Origin: Argopecten irradians
Lineage: Eukaryota > Mollusca > Bivalvia > Pectinida > Pectinidae
Length of the DNA: 64,000 nucleotides
Direction: 5' to 3'
Assembly (NCBI RefSeq): GCF_041381155.1
Contig: NC_091138.1
Span: 31,675,604-31,739,603, forward strand
Shown here: one piece after another, positions 26,040 through 36,814 of the stretch
How positions within the stretch are numbered: position 1 is the first letter of the stretch
Layout: each line of letters opens with the position of its first letter
Notes under the pieces: model-generated
Databases searched by the model: none
What the model was told of the DNA's origin: nothing
What the model saw: only the letters and a program-made list of their open reading frames with translations
Translations under genes and position numbers: made by a program

Positions 26040-26168
26040 GTAGCGAGATTGGACTCGGGTTCAGTCATCATCGACCAAGTAGCTCAACCTGTAGAGCATC
26101 AGGCTAATGTTTGGCGGTCCTGGGTTTGAATCCCAGTCAGGGCACTATACATCTTATCCTCTCCGTTA
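26040..26168 (+). mobile_element. tRNA-related SINE, second near-full copy
   Basis: GTAGCGAGATTGGACT head, A-box AGCTCAACCTGTAGAGC, B-box TGGGTTTGAATCC and tail ATCTTATCCTCTCCGTTAC. It abuts a long palindrome starting at 26170. Confidence 0.8.
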
Positions 26169-26169
26169 C

Positions 26170-26316
26170 TATACAATTATCGACCTGTTTTCAGGTGGAT
26201 ACGGTGAGTTATCAACCCGAATAAATGATATATCCAAGGCCGGAGGCCGAGGGTTATATCATTTTCGAGGGTTGATAACTCACCGTATCCACCTGAGAAT
26301 AGGTCTATAACTGTTT
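26170..26316. repeat. Long palindrome, arms about 48 bp
   Basis: TTATCGACCTGTTTTCAGGT and GGATACGGTGAGTTATCAAC on the left are matched inverted by GTTGATAACTCACCGTATCC and ACCTGAGAATAGGTCTATAA on the right. The loop region contains GGCCGGAGGCCGAGGG. It could extrude as a cruciform. Confidence 0.85.
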
Positions 26317-26886
26317 TATTATATGACACTTACATGATATTAACCCGGCTCTTCAAAAAGACTAAACTACCAAAAAAGGACGATATCTGCAAAATTTCCG
26401 TTTACATGTAGTATATGGTAAATATCCAAATGCGTCTTGCTAACGGTGTAGACTGGTAGAACCGGAATATTGTACCAACTGCAGGCCGTCTGGCATTCTT
26501 GAACGTTTTCCATAAATTGAAGTTTGCAGTTGATCACCGTTGATCGCAGTAAACTTGCTGCCTTCCGCCATATATGTTGCCGACTATAAGAATGACGTCA
26601 CAACAGATTATCCCGACGTCATTGAATGAGGGAAACTCCCGTTACGTTATATTTGGGTACGACTCGACATCAAAAGTGATTATGACGTCACATCCCAAGG
26701 GAGTTTTTCTCGATCTATTTTTGACACAGGTTACTGGACTCGCGAGAGGTATCTGGACTGAGTCCAGTAACCTCGTGTGTTTTTTGCCGCTGATTTCGGT
26801 GTTGAAATCGCAGTTGATGAATACTTCTGAAAACGTATTGGCCAATCAAAATACAGCAAAAGCACCAGTCATATAATAAAACTGTA
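26309..26886. mobile_element. TIR-bounded element with CRE-like motifs
   Basis: Ends CTGTTTTATTATATGACAC and AGTCATATAATAAAACTG are inverted, bounding about 575 bp. Inside are two TGACGTCA sites (near 26593 and 26684) and a hairpin GTTACTGGACT / AGTCCAGTAAC. The open frames across it are not credible genes. It adjoins the palindrome at 26170. Confidence 0.6.
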
Positions 26887-27317
26887 TATCATAAAATGTT
26901 CATACCTATGTACTTTGTAACTTTCAAATTCTGTTATGGGTAGAAATATTTGATGTTGGCATAATTATATTATGGCATAGTACTTTCAATAATGTAAAAT
27001 GTAGTTCTTTATTTTTTAATTCATGGTGCATTAGTAAAGAAAACAACAAATATTTCGAAGTTATACAGTTCTCCTTTACAAAATACACAATTAACACAGA
27101 AGTCTATGTAATCTGTTTTACCATAGTATCATCCAAGGCAGGGAAACTCATCAATATATTGATTACATTACCAGAACTACAGTGATTTTTACAGCTGCTT
27201 TGTAATCATCCAGGCGTGAAGAATAGATGTTCTACATCTAGGTGTTACTGAGAATGCAAAGAGGTGCAAGCAAGGGCTCACAGATCCTTAACAAGGCCTA
27301 GCTAGACATTTGCAAAA

Positions 27318-27483
27318 TACCTATAGCAGGTTATTTTCGCAGGAATGATATTTTTGCGGCACATTGCTATGATCGCGAAAATTTGATCCGCGAAATATTG
27401 AGAAATGGTTGAATGATATCTAAAATTTAAAATCGCTAACACATCATTCTCGTTGGTCTACAAAAATAACCTGCTCTATGGTA
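27318..27483. mobile_element. TIR element with AGCAGGTTATTTT ends, 166 bp
   Basis: Left end TACCTATAGCAGGTTATTTT and right end AAAATAACCTGCTCTATGGT plus A are inverted. Single-ended relatives lie at 25717 and 31850. Confidence 0.8.
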
Positions 27484-27592
27484 ATTACTAAATGAAGGGT
27501 AATAAAATTATCAGAAATATCCAACAGCAATTTCCTCGCAGAGATACAAGAAAAACTCTATAAAAGTATATTGATTCGAAAATATGACATAC

Positions 27593-27775
27593 AGTAAAAC
27601 CTGTCTTAGCAACCACCTCTGTATAAAGACCATTTTTACTTAATAAGACCACATTCTGTGGGTCCAAAAAAAGGCCAATTTCAACACTATTTGACCTATA
27701 AAGACCACTTGGATATAAAGACCTTTTTCTGTGTTCCTTGGTTGGTCTTTGTAGACAGCTTTGAATCTTAAATCA
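27593..27775. mobile_element. TIR element, CAGTAAAACCTGTCT family
   Basis: Starts CAGTAAAACCTGTCTTAGCA and contains TATAAAGACCACTTGG; the right side GGTCTTTGTAGACAGCTTTG is the inverted counterpart. No coding capacity. Confidence 0.65.
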
Positions 27776-27890
27776 TTGGTCTAATCTAACAATTATATCA
27801 CAATTGACAATATCGCCATAATTGGGTATTTCCCATCTCATGTCTCTTCATTTGTATGGATGCAATATACTGAGGCGTAAATTTCATCAT

Positions 27891-28100
27891 TGTTTGTTTG
27901 TTTGTTTGATTAATTAACATCCTATTAACAGCTATGGTCATATAAGGACGGCCTCCCATGTATGCGGTGTGTTGCGTGTATGTTGTGCGAGGTGCGTGTT
28001 TTGGGAGACTGCGGTATATTCATGTTGTGTCTTCTTTTATAGTGGAACTCTTGCCCTTTTTATAGTGCTATATCACTGAAGCATAACTGCATCACAGTAT
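27891..28100 (+). mobile_element. SINE-like dispersed repeat, TTAACATCCTATTAACAG family
   Basis: TTTGTTTGATTAATTAACAT, CCTATTAACAGCTATGGTCA, AAGGACGGCCTCCC, GGTGCGTGTTTTGGGAGACT and TGAAGCATAAC occur in the same order as at 33893-34110 and, partly, 52325-52500. I recall repeats like this as common in bivalves; the name is not assigned. Confidence 0.65.
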
Positions 28101-30197
28101 ACCATATATTTAAGAGAGGGAATTTCCCTTCTCATATCTTTTCATTTGGACACAATAGTCACAAGCCATCTGATAGAATACATTACAGTGAACAATATCT
28201 TTACAAAATACAATTTTCACCTGACTTGGTAATGGCTGTCTTAGACTAATTTCACAATTGCATCAAACGAAACAAAATTTGAAACTCAAATTTTTTCACT
28301 GTTTAAAATTTGTTTAAAGGGACAATTCATTCTAAGAGAACATTAAAATTTGTACATATATCGAAAAAAAACAAGTTCAAATGGAAATTAGATCAGTCGG
28401 TTTTACTGTGATATGCATGAAAAGCCCATAGTGGTGACATATGTGTGAAATGTTCAAACTCGCTCGCTGTCCGCCATTACACACTGTGGTCAAACTTCTT
28501 GTATGCCGAACCCTGTCCCTTGCTCGTAGAGTAATGCAACTTTTGTCTAAAACTGCTCAAATCGCTCTGACAATAGTGTGTTTACCTATTAAGTGAATTG
28601 TCTTGGCTAAAAATCATTTTATCACCTTCTCAGTGGTTATGTAGTTCATTACGTGCGTTACTTTGGCTCGGGTATGGGTACAGCGTCCATATTGTACCTG
28701 CTTAATCGTATTGATCAACGATTTGATATTTCAACGATATTAATTAAAATACTTAACAATGTCGAGGAATTTGTCAATGTTTTACGTTATATGTTTCATA
28801 AGAAATGTAGAACAATACATTTATGCTGTATTTGGCTTCTTGGTTATGTAAAAGAATTAGCCTGAGTGAATTGTCTCCTTAACAGTAACTTCTACATGAA
28901 AAGGGGGAAACTTTCAATTTCATATACTTTATATATAGGTTTTCTTAAAGAATACGAGGGAATTTTCTACATTTTAACATATTCCTAATAACATTTGATA
29001 AGAAGGAATTAACATCTCGCATTTCAACGCTCACATTTTGTTAATACTACCAAGTCACCTTTGCAAAATTTAACAATAATTCATAATTTGCGATAAAAGA
29101 TCATTGCCCATAAAACCTTAGTCATGGTTGATACAGCTTGTATATAGATCAGTATTATAAATACCTGGTAACTGAAAACGTTAAAGAAAAAACTCTTTTG
29201 TCAGGGAGGCTAGAATGATGGACTTGTGATCAAGTGTACTTGTTGATATTTAGACCAGCTAAGACATGTCCAATCCCCTATCTCTGATAGACACTGACAT
29301 TAGGCATTTGTCTTAATTGTGCTGGACCCCGTATCAGTAACAATACTCAGTTTAATTGACAGTTGCCTCTGACACAACCCATCTCCTATCTTTCTCATAT
29401 ATTCTCTAGAATATTGAATATCACATTTTCCATTCCAATAAACTTTATATGATGTTTAAAAGTACAAGAGAATTAGTTTAGATATTATCATTCTTCTCAA
29501 AACTACACATAGTACACCAGTTTTTGTTTTTAATTTAATCATACATTTGTACTATGACATCCTGCAGATTGTAATTCCTACTATATAGTGGTGAGCTAAT
29601 AATATAATTCCAAAATTGAATCAATCATTTAGCAGAACTGTAAGAGTCCTGCAATAAACTTTTATCTACATATTATCAAAATATTCTTTTTAATTTCAAT
29701 TCAATTAAAAATATTTCATTGAACAACAATTTGTTTCAATTTGTTTAAAGCCCCTTTCAAACAAGATAAAGTTTCTTTTTTTTATTTAAGTAGGCCTAAC
29801 TTAAAAAGAAACATTATATAACAACACCATTTCACTAAAAGTTCAATAAAAGTTCCTTAAAAAAATAGATGATATATATGATGATTCTAAAAAGACAGTT
29901 ATTTTAGATATATTTCAAGTTGTTATCAACAACTGAATACTATATATTTTAGTAAAGTTGTATGTTTTTTGTTTTAACTCACTTTTTTTACATTTTTATG
30001 GAATACATGATTATACATTGCAGTTATCCATTCATATTTTCATTCACAGAATAATTTCATTGAAGTTTTTGCCTCACTTGTACATTTTTGTTGAAAATTA
30101 TGGGATGATAGCTTCTCCTTTAACAACTTTAAACATATCAACTTTTCACTAATTCCACAAATTTTGTGGTTTGATAAGGACCGGATCAGAAACTCAC
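28101..30197. other. AT-rich DNA, presumed intron or intergenic
   Basis: Lies downstream (minus sense) of the second exon of the membrane-collagen-like gene. I searched the minus strand for Gly-X-Y runs and found none. No other gene is recognised. Confidence 0.35.
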
Positions 30198-30273
30198 CTT
30201 GTGTACATGGACATGCCGCTTGGCGAGCCACTCGCTTGTGGCCCTCTGGTTCTTTAGATAAACTGTCAAAATG
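30198..30273 (-). CDS. Second coding exon of the membrane-collagen-like gene: basic cleavage-like site and Cys-X-Cys
   Basis: The acceptor TTGTATTTGTAG^C at 30273 restores phase 0 from the previous exon, and the donor CAAG^GTGAGT at 30198 leaves phase 1. It encodes 25 residues plus the first base of a G-starting codon. Visible pieces are HFDSLSKEPEG, KRVARQ (proprotein-convertase-like basic cluster) and AACPCTQ. In vertebrate collagens XXIII and XXV a basic cleavage site is followed by a Cys-X-Cys just before the first Gly-X-Y triplets, and this exon has the same order. The splice-phase fit is direct evidence; the collagen identity is inference. Confidence 0.6.
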
Positions 30274-30756
30274 CTACAAATACAACAGGATAAGGCCAGA
30301 TTACAAGTCTAACAGACCCAGTTCTAACAGGAAACTCCTCTCTATCAAAAATACACTACCAACATTTTTCACTAAAAATCCCAAATTGATGCCAGATATA
30401 CACACTGGATGTTTTTATTGAGGTTTTTTTTATAAATAACATATCTTCTGTTTCATTTTTGCCAGTAAACAGCACATTCCATCAATTTCTGCCTGTGATT
30501 TTGATATTGGCTTTTAGTTACTGCATACCATTACAACTATACATGCCTAAGTTTTCTCATACATTTTATAGTATAAAGTAGGTTTCTTTTACATATATAC
30601 TACATCCATATCTGCTGCCCATGGTAACAGACACACCAGATATCCCACCAGAGTTCTAATTTGTGAACACGTGCTTTTCATCATAACATAGCCACACACA
30701 AAAACTTTAAATTCTTACATTTGTTTTCTTTGCAATTTTTAGTTTTTTGAACTTAC

Positions 30757-30999
30757 CTTTTTAACTTCAATTGCTACTCTTTCTTTCACAATATTTTCAA
30801 TATTTCTCTCATAAGAAATTCGATCCTCCTCAAGTTTTGCCACTCGAGTTTGCAAGAGGACCAAAGTTTGATGATAGGATGCAAGGCTCCAAATCAAGGC
30901 AGCAAGCACTGCCGCTACAAAACACGACAGACTTACAGCAATAACTTTAGAACACTTCACAGATTTCTTTTTAACTCCATCGGTCCTATGTTTCTCCAT
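30757..30999 (-). CDS. First coding exon of a type II membrane protein, collagen-XIII/XXIII/XXV-like N-terminus
   Basis: The ATG at 30999 opens 81 codons ending at donor AAG^GTAAGT (30757), phase 0. Residues 1-18 are basic and cytosolic in character (MEKHRTDGVKKKSVK). Residues 19-41 are a transmembrane segment rich in V, S, A and L. Residues 45-81 form a charged heptad-like coiled coil (LLQTRVAKLEEDR). There is no cleavable signal, so type II topology is likely. The architecture, with the next exon at 30273-30198, resembles membrane-anchored collagens, in which a coiled coil nucleates trimer formation. The upstream 200 bp are CpG-rich. The rest of the gene should lie to lower coordinates; no Gly-X-Y exon was found in 1-30197, so either the introns are very long or the gene is something else. 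Confidence 0.7.
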
Positions 31000-31215
31000 T
31001 TTGGAAATAATTGTAAATCCCTGAATGACAAAGCGAAAGTTGCAGGTAGATATATCCCTTACGTCATGTGTGACAGGTCGCGCGAGAAAGCACGTGTGTA
31101 CGCAGCGTTGTCAGTTTCATCACTGGCGAGTTAGTAAAGAGCGCGCCGTCTGCTGGGCCAGTAGCACGGTGTGTATGGCCGCTCGTCTCCGCATCACTAA
31201 CTCAGGTACCTGCCC
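31000..31215 (-). promoter_or_regulatory. CpG-rich promoter region of the membrane-collagen-like gene
   Basis: A short island of CpG-dense DNA (GGTCGCGCGAG, GAGCGCGCCG) in an AT-rich neighbourhood, immediately upstream of the ATG at 30999. It contains a CRE-like TTACGTCATG near 31059-31068 and a GCACGTGT E-box-like site near 31090. No TATA box was seen. The position relative to the first exon is the main argument. Confidence 0.45.
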
Positions 31216-32501
31216 CCTCTCATCCCTACCTGTGCAGGCAACAGGAATCATCTCTCAATGTATTATCTATATTTCCTTATAATGTTTCTTTATATCAAGC
31301 TTTCTAGTGAGTTATTCGAACAGATCTTTAGGAATGATATTCAAGTGTTTCACAGCATATGCAACATGTGCAGAGTTTTTGACCCAGTTTTGTTGGAATT
31401 TATGGAATCTTGATTGTTTTTCCATTTGGACGGAGTGTATCGACGATAGACATCCCCGTGTACATAACACGCTGTAATTGTTTTCTTTCGGCACTATTTG
31501 TTTACATGTCAGCTGAAGCAAGATACACCCAATACACATACGCACATATATATGGGATAGTCGCGGGGAACTAATAACAACCTCTCTAACTGCTATTTAG
31601 TGTCGTGTTTGACAACAAATGACCTTTAAGGATGTCGGAATTTTCTGCATGCCTATAATTTAGCATAGGTTTAGTCTACAAATTAATCAATCTGTAGTTA
31701 ATATGGATTGAAGATACCATACGAAATTCATAGCAAATCATTACACAAATGAAAAGCCTCGCGTTTGATTTAGTATTGTATATTGACACCCCCTTCGTTA
31801 TAGCGCTCGTATCTGGACATATCCAAATCTTTAGACTACTTGTAGCTACCGCGTAGCCGGTTATTTCGCAGGCTATTGTCATTGTTGCGAAAATATTTTC
31901 CCTGATGTCATTCTAAACGTTAAATCGCGAAATTTTCAAATCGTAAGTCTTCAATTGTTTAGGCTAAACTTTTGGTTATAAATGAACTTGCAATAGCGGT
32001 CACCCCTGCATAACGACCATCTGTTTAATAAGATGACGTTCTTTGGAGTCCATTTGAACCCAATCTGATCTGTCTATGATATCTTTGTCCTTTTCATGGT
32101 TTTTAAATACAGATTGACCTTCATAACAGTTTGACCTTCATACCTACACAAAAGTCTGAGAAAACCTCCCAAACAGCTACATGTCGGACGGGGAAGAGAC
32201 ATTCGCAACATATTCCGAAGATTACCGGAAAATTCTCCGAGTAGTTGCGATTAGAGAAGGAGGGATATCGCCAGAAGAGGGCCATGACTGATGATAGCAA
32301 TGTCAAGAGATTTTAACCTTATAATTTGTTAAGATGTCCATAAAGCCAAACAAACTCGTATCAGTTTCAATGTATCTGCGTTCGTAAATCTTTAACTGAT
32401 TTCAGTGGCAATATTTTACAAACATTTCAGCCATGTGTTAAATCTAGAGACGATTTCTTCTGACCAGCACGAAACGCTGTATATAAGCTCAGGGTTATGT
32501 C
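31216..32501. other. Intergenic DNA
   Basis: 31845-31960 carries a single end of the GCCGGTTATTT element family (GTAGCCGGTTATTTCGCAGG). 31990-32130 resembles the CAGTAAAACCTG family (GCGGTCACCCCTGCATAACG). Nothing else is recognised. Confidence 0.4.
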
Positions 32502-33658
32502 CAGTGGCGTAGCTAGGTCTGGATAGGTCTGCATGCCTGGGGGTGCAGGGGGCGATAGCCCCCTGCTCAGGGTCCAGGGGCGAAGCCCCGGTAGGGGGTA
32601 TGGGGGGCGAAGCCCCCCAGAAGCTGACGGGACATTGTTACAACGTAGTAACCATTTTACTTCTATGGAAACTTTTAACGTACAGTATATATACCAATGG
32701 TAAATGGAGGTCACAATATTTAGTTGATAACCATGCAAAACTATACACAAAATCAGAACTGTGGTGATTTTTTTATATACATATAATACTAGACTCCCCT
32801 GACAAGTGCTCGAACAAAAAAACAACGGATTTTTGTCTGTAAAAATTAAAATAGTAAGCAATGGGAGAATTTTGTGTTATTTCAACTGATGAAAAACTTA
32901 TGGCGAATATTTTAAACAAAATTGATATTAAGTTTACGTAATTGCGTAAGAAGGGACCAGTCCTCGACCACCTCAATAAAAAAATTAAACATAGTATTTA
33001 TGACCTATTTTTCTACATATTCTGTGCTATTTCTAACAATTACAATAACAATTTTTTTTTTCTTAATCAACAATCTGTTCATGTTCTACAAAAATAAAAG
33101 TCAACTATTTCGTGAGTAGACACCGATCATCATGGATTAACACGCGTTTTAACGGGGCGGGAAGTGAACTAAAATTGAAAAATTCACTTTGGCCAAGAAC
33201 ATATTGCAATTGCTATTTCAGTTGATTTGCTATCATTTAAATATAGTTATATGTTTTTAGAATATTTCTCACTTTTCATGCGATGTTGTTTATTTTGGTA
33301 TTCGTAAGTGTTTCCCGATTCAAAATCCACATTTGCTTGAGGGAATTTGGTGAAGAAGTCTAATATTGTCTTCGACAAGATTCAAACAATCAAATTTAAC
33401 AACTAAATGCACGTGGTAACCGGAAATATATAGACTATTCTAATAAATTTCCAGAATGGCCAATCTTCAAGTCTGTCAAATGTGCACAAAGTTATGTTAG
33501 GCATACAGTTGGACATATCATATGTATTTATACGTAATTTATATTCTGCAGCGTCACGTGTATTCAAATGTTGTGTTTTTTCAGACTGTACAAAAATGTT
33601 AGTCAGATTATTTATTGCATGCTTGAGCATGCAAGCATGCACGGGCGCTACGCCACTG
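32502..33658 (+). mobile_element. hAT-like non-autonomous element, about 1.16 kb, CAGTGGCGTAGC ends
   Basis: The left end CAGTGGCGTAGCTAGG and right end GCGCTACGCCACTG are inverted repeats; these termini recall a widespread animal hAT group. Just inside the left end is a run of GC hairpins (GGGGGCGATAGCCCCC, GGGGCGAAGCCCC, GGGGGGCGAAGCCCCCC), sharply GC-rich against the AT-rich interior. A GCATGC-rich palindrome precedes the right end. No transposase frame was recognised. No clean 8-bp target duplication was seen, so boundaries rest on the inverted ends alone. Confidence 0.7.
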
Positions 33659-33892
33659 AATTGTCCACTATATGTAGGCGTGTTTTTTGTGGGAACGGAA
33701 TGTTTTGTCTAGAAACCGCAAGGAACTCATAACTCCGAATCTTTTCTAGTGAAACTGCAATGAATGAAAAGTGCTTCCATTTATAACAAAAAAAAATGTA
33801 ATGTCTTGTCGAGTTCAGAATCATAAGATTTTTTTATTGAACTATTTAACGACGTTGTCTGAGATCCCTGTCTTTCATGAATCGTGCAGATG

Positions 33893-34110
33893 TTGGGTGA
33901 TTCATTGACGTCCTATTAACAGACATGGTCATTCAAGGACGGTCACTCCTGTATGTATTGCCCGAGTAAATGTGTGTATGTTGTTGGAGGCTGTGGTATA
34001 GCCATGTTGTGTCTCCTTTATATAGCAGAACTCGATTTACATAGTGCTATCTTACTGAAGCATACTGGCAAAGACAATGATCGTGAGCAGCACACCCCGC
34101 CCGATCGCAT
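33893..34110 (+). mobile_element. SINE-like dispersed repeat, second copy
   Basis: CATTGACGTCCTATTAACAG, TCATTCAAGGACGG, GCCATGTTGTGTCTCCTTTA and CTGAAGCATACTGGCAAAGA, colinear with 27891-28100. The open frame running through it is incidental. Confidence 0.65.
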
Positions 34111-34199
34111 AATAAAACAGCTCCTGAACGTTCAGCAAGAGCAAACACTGCCGGTTTATAACTATGTATCGTGGAAGAGTAGACAATGGTGTGTCTCAG

Positions 34200-34476
34200 C
34201 CAGGCATTCTCCAGATTCCAGAGGTTACTATCACTGTCGTAATATCCACCTCTGGACTATCGCATAGTAAAACTGAAGGCTCTGTCTACGACAATTAACG
34301 GATTAACACTTAATTTGGTCCTTTGGTTTAAAAAAGAATCAAATAATGGTACATTGTGGTTGACTTTGTGGCTTTGGAATTGCGCGTTGCTCTCTGTATT
34401 CTTAAAAATAAGTTTCTGCTGGCCTGTGATTTGTCAGGATTTTTTCTCGCGAACTGCCTTCAGATTTATTATAGTC
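34200..34476. mobile_element. Fold-back MITE, TCCAGAGGTTACTATCACTG family
   Basis: The left arm has CCAGAGGTTACTATCACTGT and CTGGACTATCGCATAGTAAA; the right side has CTGCCTTCAGATTTATTATA and GTCTAGGGATG. Matches the complete copies at 51775 and 52784 in order, but the distal part of the right arm is lost. Confidence 0.65.
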
Positions 34477-34479
34477 TAG

Positions 34480-35344
34480 GGATGTAAAAAGTGAAAGTAA
34501 CCCCTGGAGTATAAAGCCTTCCTCACAGCGGCGAACGTTCAATTCAGGACAAAAACTTGTGTTGGATTGTCGAATCAAACTTCGCGGATTCGCAGCTTTA
34601 ACATGCTCAGTAAATTATTGCATGTACGTATCAGATTGGCGAAAAAAGTTACGCCATGCTACTGTCCATCGTTTCAAATTCTCGATTTGCGTCATAGAGC
34701 CACGTCAAGGTCGTTCAGATTATCTTGAGGTACGGTTTGGATGAAATCGACCTTTGACCTCCAACTAACTTCCATCCTTCGTACCTGACAACGCCATCTT
34801 TCGCAATGACCACCGCGTATGTCACTCACCGCCACTTGTCGGAAAGTTTACATTAGCCGAAATCGGTACTGAAATATTTCCATCTTATATCTGCTTTATG
34901 ATCTGCAGCTTTATACTTATTTGTCTCCTGATTTTTTCAGAAGCTCGAGTCTCAGGATCCAGGCGCCATATCACTAACCTTACATTGGTGGTGTCGAGCT
35001 TATCTCTGCTGGGACGCAGTTCATGAGTTAATATACAGCAAAGGAAACCAGATATTTCAAAGGAAGATTTCAAACTTTACATAATGAACGAAACATAATC
35101 TTGTAAAATAAAATGCAATATTTCAACTTCTTGACTAAAAATACGTCGGAATGATAATCCGCAGGCGGAGAACGGGTTTGGTGTCTGCTAGTGCTAGTCA
35201 GTGCAATTTGTAGAGATTATGTTTCTTTCGTGCTAAAAGGAATTTAAGCTACGGAGGTTTCAGATTGTAACAGTACTTTAGGATTACAGTAAAACTTAAG
35301 AATAATCACAATAAATAATAGCAATTTTATGCATATTATTTCAC
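34480..35344. other. Intergenic DNA
   Basis: No repeat or splice-supported exon recognised. Confidence 0.3.
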
Positions 35345-35770
35345 AGTCTTTTTAACGACGATGATGACGATGACCTCAACGATGAAAACGGTACATCGCC
35401 GCGATTGCCCATTCCTTGACGACACGATATGACCTTACAAGACAATGTACCGTCTTTCACGATGAAACTTTACTTTGCACGTCGATATTATGACATAACA
35501 CGACGACGAATAAAAATCTTTTTTGGATGGTGATAAGACATTAGCGGCGATGATTCAACATTTCTCGGCGATGGTACAACCTTTCAAGGAGATTATAAAT
35601 CATTCGTGACAATGATAAGGCTTTCACTGCATTATATATGTATACGGCGACGACAATCATTCGCGACGATGATTCAACGTAACGATAATGCTTCACGACG
35701 ATGTTAAACTATATCACAGCGATGATACAACCTTAAGCGACACGGCAATGATAATGAATTAGCGAAAAAA
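35345..35770. repeat. Degenerate CGACGATGAT-rich array
   Basis: Loose repeats of GACGATGATTCAAC, GGCGATGGTACAACCTTTC and GACAATGATAAGGCTTTCA with spacing of about 35-45 bp. Heavily decayed; directly precedes the 38-bp minisatellite. Confidence 0.6.
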
Positions 35771-35802
35771 TGGGAATGGTGAACAACATATTGATGTTTT
35801 TT

Positions 35803-36812
35803 GGTCCATTAGACTACCTGACGTTTGAGGCCGAGTTCGTAGTCTATAGGACTACCTGACGTTTGAGGCCGAGTTCGTGGTCCATAGGACTACCTGACGT
35901 TTGAGGCCGAGTTCGTGGTCCATTGGACTACCTGACGTTTGAGGCCGAGTTTGTGGTCCATAGGACTACCTAACGTTTGGAGGCCGAGTTTGTGGTCCAG
36001 GTACCTGACGTTTGAGGCCGAGTTCGTGGTCCATTGGACTACCTGACGTTTGAGGCCGAGTTCGTGGTCCATTGGACTACTACGTTTGTGTCCGTTTGAG
36101 GCCGAGTTTGTGGTCCATTAGAGACTACCTAACGTTTGAGGCCGAGTTTGTGGTCCATTGGACTACCTGACGTTTGAGGCCGAGTTCGTGGTCCATTGGA
36201 CTACCTGACGTTTGAGGCCGAGTTTGTGGTCCATTAGACTACCTAACGTTTGAGGCCGAGTTTGTGGTCCATTGGACTACCTGACGTTTGAGGCCGAGTT
36301 TGTGGTCCATTGGACTACCTGACGTTTGAGGCCGAGTTTGTGGTCCATTGGACTACCTGACGTTTGAGGCCGAGTTCGTGGTCCATTGGACTACCTGGCG
36401 TTTGAGGCCGAGTTTGTGGTCCATTGGACTACCTAACGTTTGAGGCCGAGTTTGTGGTCCATTGGACTACCTAACGTTTGAGGCCGATTTTGTATTCCAT
36501 GGTCCATTGGACTACCTGACGTTTGAGGCCGAGTTTGTGGTCCATTGACTACCTGACGTTTGAGGCCGAGTTTGTGGTCCATTGGACTACCTGACGTTTG
36601 AAGCCGAGTTCATGGTCCATTTGACTACCTGACGTTTGAGGCCGAGTTTGTGGTCCATTAGACTACCTAACGTTTGAGGCCGAGGCCGAGGCCGTTTGTG
36701 GTCGATTGGACTACCTGACGTTTGAGGCCGCGTTTGTGGTCGATTGGACTACCTGAGTTTGAGGCCGAGTTCGTGATCCATTGGGACTACCTGACGTTTG
36801 AGGCCGAGTTCG
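35803..36812. repeat. 38-bp minisatellite, about 26 copies
   Basis: Unit GGACTACCTGACGTTTGAGG plus CCGAGTTTGTGGTCCATT (38 bp). Variants TTCGTGG/TTTGTGG, CCTGACG/CCTAACG and CATTGG/CATTAG are interspersed, the last two tending to co-occur. A small GGCCGAGGCCGAGGCC expansion lies at 36678-36692. Confidence 0.95.
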
Positions 36813-36814
36813 TT

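Noticed and set aside
26574..26876. 100-codon ORF within the TIR element
   Set aside because: Overlaps inverted ends and hairpins of a repeat; no domain and no splice support.
32427..32861. 144-codon minus-strand ORF, proline-rich
   Set aside because: The proline-rich part is translation of GC hairpins at the hAT-like element end.
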